From NCBI GenBank assembly GCA_001796495.1, contig MGMR01000056.1, positions 1 through 9,328 on the forward strand: a DNA stretch of 9,328 nucleotides, written 5' to 3'. Shown in pieces: positions 5,947-9,328 of the stretch (its first letter is position 1; each line of letters begins with the position of its first letter). The translations under genes and the position numbers were made by a program. Under the pieces are notes generated by a model, which searched no databases, was not told the origin of the DNA, and was given only the letters and a program-made list of their open reading frames with translations. This DNA comes from Chloroflexi bacterium RBG_13_51_18 (GTDB taxonomy: Bacteria > Chloroflexota > Dehalococcoidia > Dehalococcoidales > RBG-16-60-22).

Positions 5947-7467
5947 ATGAAAGGCGAAAAGGGGCAGGCCCTGCCTCTAGCCATCATGGCGCTGACCATA
6001 GGCACATTATTGATTGTGCCCTTCCTGGGCCACGCGGGCAGCAGCATCATAGGCTCAAGAGTATACGGCCAAACGATTGACTACCGGAATGCCTGCGACG
6101 CGGGGGTGGAGCACGCTATCTGGAGACTACTCTACGGGGGGCTGGGAGCCCTGATTCCCAATCCCGGAGACCAAATTATCTATCAGCTTCCGGAGACGAT
6201 TAACGGTGTTATGACAACCGTCACGGTAACCTCCAATGCCACCGGCGGGGGAGGTGTAGTGGGGAGTATTGATAAAACCATTATAGACAGCTTTGATTTT
6301 GACGGGACATACTGCAATACGCCCGATATTATACATGTCTCTGGAAATATTTATGCCATAGCTTACGAAGGCTCCGGCAGTGACGGTTTCTTGAGGACCG
6401 TGGCAATAGCCCCGGATGGCAATATTACCAACAGCGCCATCGATACCCTGGAATTCGATACCAGCGACTGCAATAATCCGAGTATTATCCATGTATCCGG
6501 TGAAATCTACGCAATCGCCTATACAGGTTCGGGCAATGACGGCTTCCTCAAGACCATGACGATTGCCGCCAACGGCGATATAAGCAACAGCGTAATAGAC
6601 CTGCTGGAATTCGACCCGAGCAACGGTTATGAGCCAGATATCGTTTTCATATCCGGCATCTACTATGCCATCGCCTACCGTGGAACCCAAAACGATGGAT
6701 TTCTTGTCACCGGCACCATCGCCGCCAACGGCGATATCGGCAACAGCGTTATCGATACGCTGGAATTCGACACCAGCAACGGCTATACACCAGATATTAT
6801 ACACGTATCCGGCACTTACTTCGCTATTGCATATAGGGGTACAGGTAGCGACGGCTTCCTGGTAACCGTAACTATCGCGGCAAACGGAGATATAGGCAAC
6901 AGCGTTATCGACACACTGGAGTTCGATACCAGCAATGGCGTAGATCCATATATTATTAACACCACCGGAAATGTTTATGCGATAGTCTACACGGGTCCCA
7001 ATTCCGACGGCTTTATAGCAACAATGACTATTTCTACTGCCGGCGATATCTCCAACAGCGTTATCAGCAGCTATGAATTCGACCCCACCAACGGGCAGGA
7101 GCCTCAAATCGTCCATATTGTGGGGAATACCTATGCGATAGTTTATGACGGTCCCCAGAATGACGGTCACCTGATAACCCTTCCGATAGAAGCAAACGGA
7201 ACTATTCCCGGCACGATAACCGATTCCTTCGAATATGATACCAGCAACGGATATTTCCCGGATATTATCATTATCTCCGACGGTATATTAGCGATAGCCT
7301 ACTGCATCCCGTCATCAAGGGGCAGCCTGGTTACTATAGGTATTGCCACCAGCAGCGGTGGAGCAAACGTGTACAGAATCAGAGCCACAGCCGGAGACAC
7401 CGCAATTCTAGCCCATGTGGCTACCGATAATACAACGGCATCTATCACCTTCTGGCAGGTGCAATAA
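5947..7467 (+). CDS. PilX-like minor pilin carrying an inserted seven-bladed beta-propeller
   Basis: This protein has 506 residues. The N-terminus ('MKGEKGQALPLAIMAL', hydrophobic to about residue 27) and the following 'YRNACDAGVEHAIWRLLYGG' (46-65) match the PilX/GspK-type pattern, in which a pilin helix is followed by an 'A.AGvE.A...L' helix. A beta region with 'ETINGVMTTVTVTSNATGGGG' (split, 83-103) follows. Residues 110-470 are seven tandem repeats, six of exactly 52 residues and a last one of 49. Each has the pattern PDIIHVSG / YAIAYRG / DGFLVTVTIAANG / VIDTLEFDTSNG, which reads as four beta strands. Residues 471-506 ('YRIRATAGDTAIL...') look like the continuation of the interrupted pilin beta sheet. 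GGGG and SSGG linkers flank the insert. The +5 Glu is absent. GGAGGG (5937-5942) precedes the start codon. The likely role, by inference, is a tip-exposed binding or adhesion module. The pilin call is based on the N-terminus and context; the propeller fold is deduced from repeat length and pattern. Confidence 0.82.
   Translation: MKGEKGQALPLAIMALTIGTLLIVPFLGHAGSSIIGSRVYGQTIDYRNACDAGVEHAIWRLLYGGLGALIPNPGDQIIYQLPETINGVMTTVTVTSNATGGGGVVGSIDKTIIDSFDFDGTYCNTPDIIHVSGNIYAIAYEGSGSDGFLRTVAIAPDGNITNSAIDTLEFDTSDCNNPSIIHVSGEIYAIAYTGSGNDGFLKTMTIAANGDISNSVIDLLEFDPSNGYEPDIVFISGIYYAIAYRGTQNDGFLVTGTIAANGDIGNSVIDTLEFDTSNGYTPDIIHVSGTYFAIAYRGTGSDGFLVTVTIAANGDIGNSVIDTLEFDTSNGVDPYIINTTGNVYAIVYTGPNSDGFIATMTISTAGDISNSVISSYEFDPTNGQEPQIVHIVGNTYAIVYDGPQNDGHLITLPIEANGTIPGTITDSFEYDTSNGYFPDIIIISDGILAIAYCIPSSRGSLVTIGIATSSGGANVYRIRATAGDTAILAHVATDNTTASITFWQVQ
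6274..7356 (+). repeat. Seven in-frame 156-bp repeats encoding propeller blades
   Basis: Repeat starts are at 6274, 6430, 6586, 6742, 6898, 7054 and 7210. The first six are each 156 bases (52 codons); the seventh is 147 bases. There are no indels among the first six. A consensus unit begins 'NSVIDTLEFDTSNG', continues 'PDIIHVSG', 'YAIAYRG', 'DGFLVT' and ends 'TIAANGDI'. Units 3 and 4 share 41 of 52 residues, yet 22 of those 41 identical residues use different codons. The repetition is therefore clear in protein but blurred in DNA, which points to an old duplication kept by selection on the protein. Confidence 0.95.
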
Positions 7468-7492
7468 GGGGAGGTTAACAAGTAGTTAATCC
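7468..7492 (+). promoter_or_regulatory. Displaced Shine-Dalgarno with small hairpin before the PilO-like gene
   Basis: GGGGAGGT (7468-7475) follows the upstream stop codon at once but lies 28 bases from the next ATG (7504), with no usable start codon nearer. Bases 7473-7479 (GGTTAAC) can pair with 7485-7492 (GTTAATCC) with one bulged T and a 5-base loop. Folding would bring the purine-rich site closer to the ATG. Only a weak purine stretch (AGAGAGAAG) lies at normal spacing. The hairpin is weak and its role is speculative. Confidence 0.35.
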
Positions 7493-7503
7493 AGAGAGAA
7501 GCA

Positions 7504-8067
7504 ATGAAAACACGTAGAATACTCATCACCGCATTAATACTGGCCCTCCTGGTAGTCTATTACCTTGTCGGCACAGGCTACCTGAAACAGCGCAGTCAGA
7601 AAGAAACCCTGAAGAATCAAATTTCAGATGGAACGGCGGCGCTGGCTTTAATTCCCCTGCCGCCCCCTGACCTCGATGAGCAGATGGCTGACGCTGAAGA
7701 CTTATTATGGGCGGGGCAAGACACCCTGAATATCGATACCAATATCACCCGTATCATCAACAGGATTCTTAGACTGGCGGATGAGACCGGAGTGAAAGCG
7801 ATACCGCTCTCGACACAAGACTGGATGGTCGAGCGGATTTCAAACCAGGACTATGCCGTTTTCCGGATTACTCTGGCGATTAGCGGTAACTTTACACAAG
7901 TGACAGACTTTTTAAACCGACTGGAAAACGGCGAACCGGAGACGCTTGTTCTCGAGTACCTGAACGTGGAGAAGGTATCCGGTTCTTTCCTGTTTGAAAA
8001 CCCGGACGCAGGGTCGATTGACGGTGATATCAGAATAGCTGTTTACACTCTGCCTGCTGCCAGGTGA
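7504..8067 (+). CDS. pilO: PilO-like type IV pilus alignment protein
   Basis: This 187-residue protein has a basic N-terminus (MKTRR) and one transmembrane helix (about 6-25), followed by a short charged, helix-forming stretch (about 27-45) and a proline-rich break ('LIPLPPPDLDE'). A C-terminal alpha/beta domain (about 80-187) includes 'RILRLADETGVKAIPL' and 'FRITLAISGNFTQVTDFL', ending in strands 'LEYLNVEKV' and 'DIRIAVYTL'. This is the topology and length of PilO (and the related GspM), a bitopic protein whose outer ferredoxin-like domain pairs with PilN to link the platform to the pilus. The next gene encodes PilM fused to PilN, so the set M-N-O is complete, but with O placed first rather than last. 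The start at 7504 is the only one possible: an in-frame TAG lies at 7483-7485. Sequence conservation in this family is low, so the call rests on topology, the 'v.G.f..v..Fl..le' motif and context. Confidence 0.8.
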   Translation: MKTRRILITALILALLVVYYLVGTGYLKQRSQKETLKNQISDGTAALALIPLPPPDLDEQMADAEDLLWAGQDTLNIDTNITRIINRILRLADETGVKAIPLSTQDWMVERISNQDYAVFRITLAISGNFTQVTDFLNRLENGEPETLVLEYLNVEKVSGSFLFENPDAGSIDGDIRIAVYTLPAAR

Positions 8068-8090
8068 TTGGGAAAGGCTGAATAAAGAAA

Positions 8091-9328
8091 ATGTACGTTG
8101 CGCTGAATATAAGCAGCCATAATATTAAAATACTAACGATGAAGGGCCGCCGGGTGGTAACGTGGGCCAGCGCCGACCTCCCCGAGGGCCTGGTGCGCGA
8201 TGGTCTGGTGATTCAGCCCCAGGCTGCGGGAGAGGCAATCAGCTTATTATTCAAGTCTACCGGAATACAGAAAAATAACGTTATCGTCAGCATCGCGGGG
8301 CTGTCCTTTACCTACCGGTTTATCAGCCTGCCCAGGATGAAACCCCGCCTTCTCGACGAGGCTATCCTGCGGGCGGCGAAAAAAGAGATATCTTTACCTT
8401 TAGACGAACTGTATGTTTCGTGGCAGCCAATGCAAACCAAAGGTGATGAGCAGGAGTTTTTCGTCATCGGCGTGCCGCGCAACCTGATAGATGCCACCGT
8501 GCAGACTCTTAAAATAGCCGGCATTGAGCTATACCTCATGGACGTACGCCCGCTGGCACTGGCCCGGGCAGCCCACCGGAGCAACGCAATCGTCGTCAAT
8601 ATAGAACCCGATTGTTTCGATATCGTCTTCATCACGCATGGTCTGCCTTCTGTAATACACACGATAAACCCCCGGGGCGAGGGCGCCACCCTGGAAGACA
8701 ACATCCACCGCCTGGCGGATGAATTAACAAAAACGGCCGCTTTTTATCAGAGCAACCACCCGGATATCAATATAGACGGGAACCTGCCGCTGTTATTGAC
8801 CGGAGAGATGGCGGCGGACACCGCAACGAGCCAGATGCTCCAGTCTGAAATAGAATACCAGATAGAGCCCCTGATTCCACCGATAGATTTTCCTGAAAAA
8901 TTGCCGATTACAGAATATACCACCAGTATCGGGCTGGCCACTAAAAGAACAACCCTAAAATCGCCCGATAAAGGGAGTAACTCACGCTTTTTTGACATCA
9001 ATGTAAATATCCTGGACGGGAAATTCCGCAAGCCTAAAGCCAAACCCGTCGCTATGAAGTATTTAGTGATGACGGTTTTACTGGTGGCGGTCATTGCCTG
9101 TCTTTTTCCTCTTTATCAGGCGAGCAGCCAGACAGCCGGGGAAAACAGCATGCTGGGAGCGGAGCTGGAAAACATTCAACGGGAGACCAATCTGGCAGCC
9201 CTGATAAATGAGGAAACAATGCTGACCGAAGAAATTATCAGCGAGACTCTTCTCGCCGCTAAATCCCTGGAAACCGCAAATAACTTCATCCTTGGTATCA
9301 GAGGCGATTTCAACACCAGATTACAGCA
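8091..9328 (+). CDS. pilM: PilM-PilN fusion protein, 3' partial
   Basis: The frame runs from ATG 8091 to the window end without a stop (412 complete codons). Residues 1 to about 285 resemble the actin-fold protein PilM: an N-terminal 'VALNISSHNIKIL' strand-loop-strand, the PilM-type '[LP]...l.eai..ea.k.l..pl.el' region (80-108), 'FVIGVPRNLIDATVQTLKIAGIELYLMDVRPLA' (split, 124-156), and a 'LPLLLTGEM' strand (232-240). Residues 299-308 ('RFFDINVNILDG') look like the PilN N-terminal peptide (INLLP type), then comes a transmembrane helix (about 322-342) and a charged, helical coiled-coil-like part (345 onwards), as in PilN. PilM is normally a separate cytoplasmic protein that binds the PilN N-terminus; here they appear joined. 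The actin-type nucleotide motifs are eroded (see findings). The Shine-Dalgarno is poor (GGGAAAGG at 8069-8076, 14 bases away); an in-frame TGA at 8079-8081 rules out an earlier start. The end of the PilN part lies beyond the window. Confidence 0.88.
   Translation, partial: MYVALNISSHNIKILTMKGRRVVTWASADLPEGLVRDGLVIQPQAAGEAISLLFKSTGIQKNNVIVSIAGLSFTYRFISLPRMKPRLLDEAILRAAKKEISLPLDELYVSWQPMQTKGDEQEFFVIGVPRNLIDATVQTLKIAGIELYLMDVRPLALARAAHRSNAIVVNIEPDCFDIVFITHGLPSVIHTINPRGEGATLEDNIHRLADELTKTAAFYQSNHPDINIDGNLPLLLTGEMAADTATSQMLQSEIEYQIEPLIPPIDFPEKLPITEYTTSIGLATKRTTLKSPDKGSNSRFFDINVNILDGKFRKPKAKPVAMKYLVMTVLLVAVIACLFPLYQASSQTAGENSMLGAELENIQRETNLAALINEETMLTEEIISETLLAAKSLETANNFILGIRGDFNTRLQ

Noticed and set aside
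6127..7170. A 347-codon open frame on the minus strand over the repeat region
   Set aside because: It lies entirely opposite the propeller repeats and shows the same 52-residue period. A stop-free reverse frame in one repeat is automatically copied to all, so its length is no evidence of coding. It has no Shine-Dalgarno or recognisable domain, and the plus-strand frame fits the operon.

Overview
The window is one continuous, same-strand gene block with almost no intergenic space. It holds the end of a multi-PAS sensor histidine kinase, a single-domain response regulator, and a type IV pilus (T4P) / type II secretion-like assembly operon that runs off the 3' edge. The pilus genes are arranged as for a cell without an outer membrane: no secretin (PilQ) or pilotin is seen. 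Protein style suggests Chloroflexota, probably a Dehalococcoidia-like lineage: the 'EVDENKVYTWAN' PAS domain, a PilX-like 'GQALPLAIMAL' leader, and a PilM that runs straight into a membrane-anchored PilN-like part. That assignment rests on recall of similar proteins, not on a search.

Layout. 1-1871: histidine kinase, cut at its 5' end, with three PAS domains, HisKA and HATPase_c. 1771-2178: CheY/PilH-like receiver, overlapping the kinase tail by 101 bases. 2188-3873: PilB/GspE assembly ATPase. 3884-5095: PilC/GspF platform protein. 5117-5503 and 5500-5946: two minor prepilins with G|xxxxE processing sites, coupled by an ATGA overlap. 5947-7467: a PilX-like protein whose extracellular part is split by seven 52-residue repeats, predicted to be a closed seven-bladed beta-propeller. 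7504-8067: PilO-like protein. 8091 to the window end: an open reading frame joining a PilM-like actin-fold domain, a transmembrane helix and a PilN-like coiled-coil start.

How the parts should work together (inference from family knowledge): PilB hydrolyses ATP and, through PilC and the PilM-PilN-PilO alignment complex, drives pilin subunits out of the membrane. The minor pilins prime the fibre and sit at its tip. The propeller carried by the PilX-like protein would then be displayed at the tip as a possible adhesin or ligand-binding head. The kinase and receiver lie immediately upstream and may regulate pilus expression or motor activity.

The most interesting items are the propeller-bearing minor pilin, the PilM-PilN fusion with eroded actin-fold nucleotide motifs, and an apparent one-base loss in a C run that removes the kinase's natural stop. 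No tRNA, rRNA, CRISPR, insertion sequence, promoter or terminator was recognised. There is no gene-free stretch longer than 36 bases. No major pilin, prepilin peptidase or PilT retraction ATPase lies in the window.
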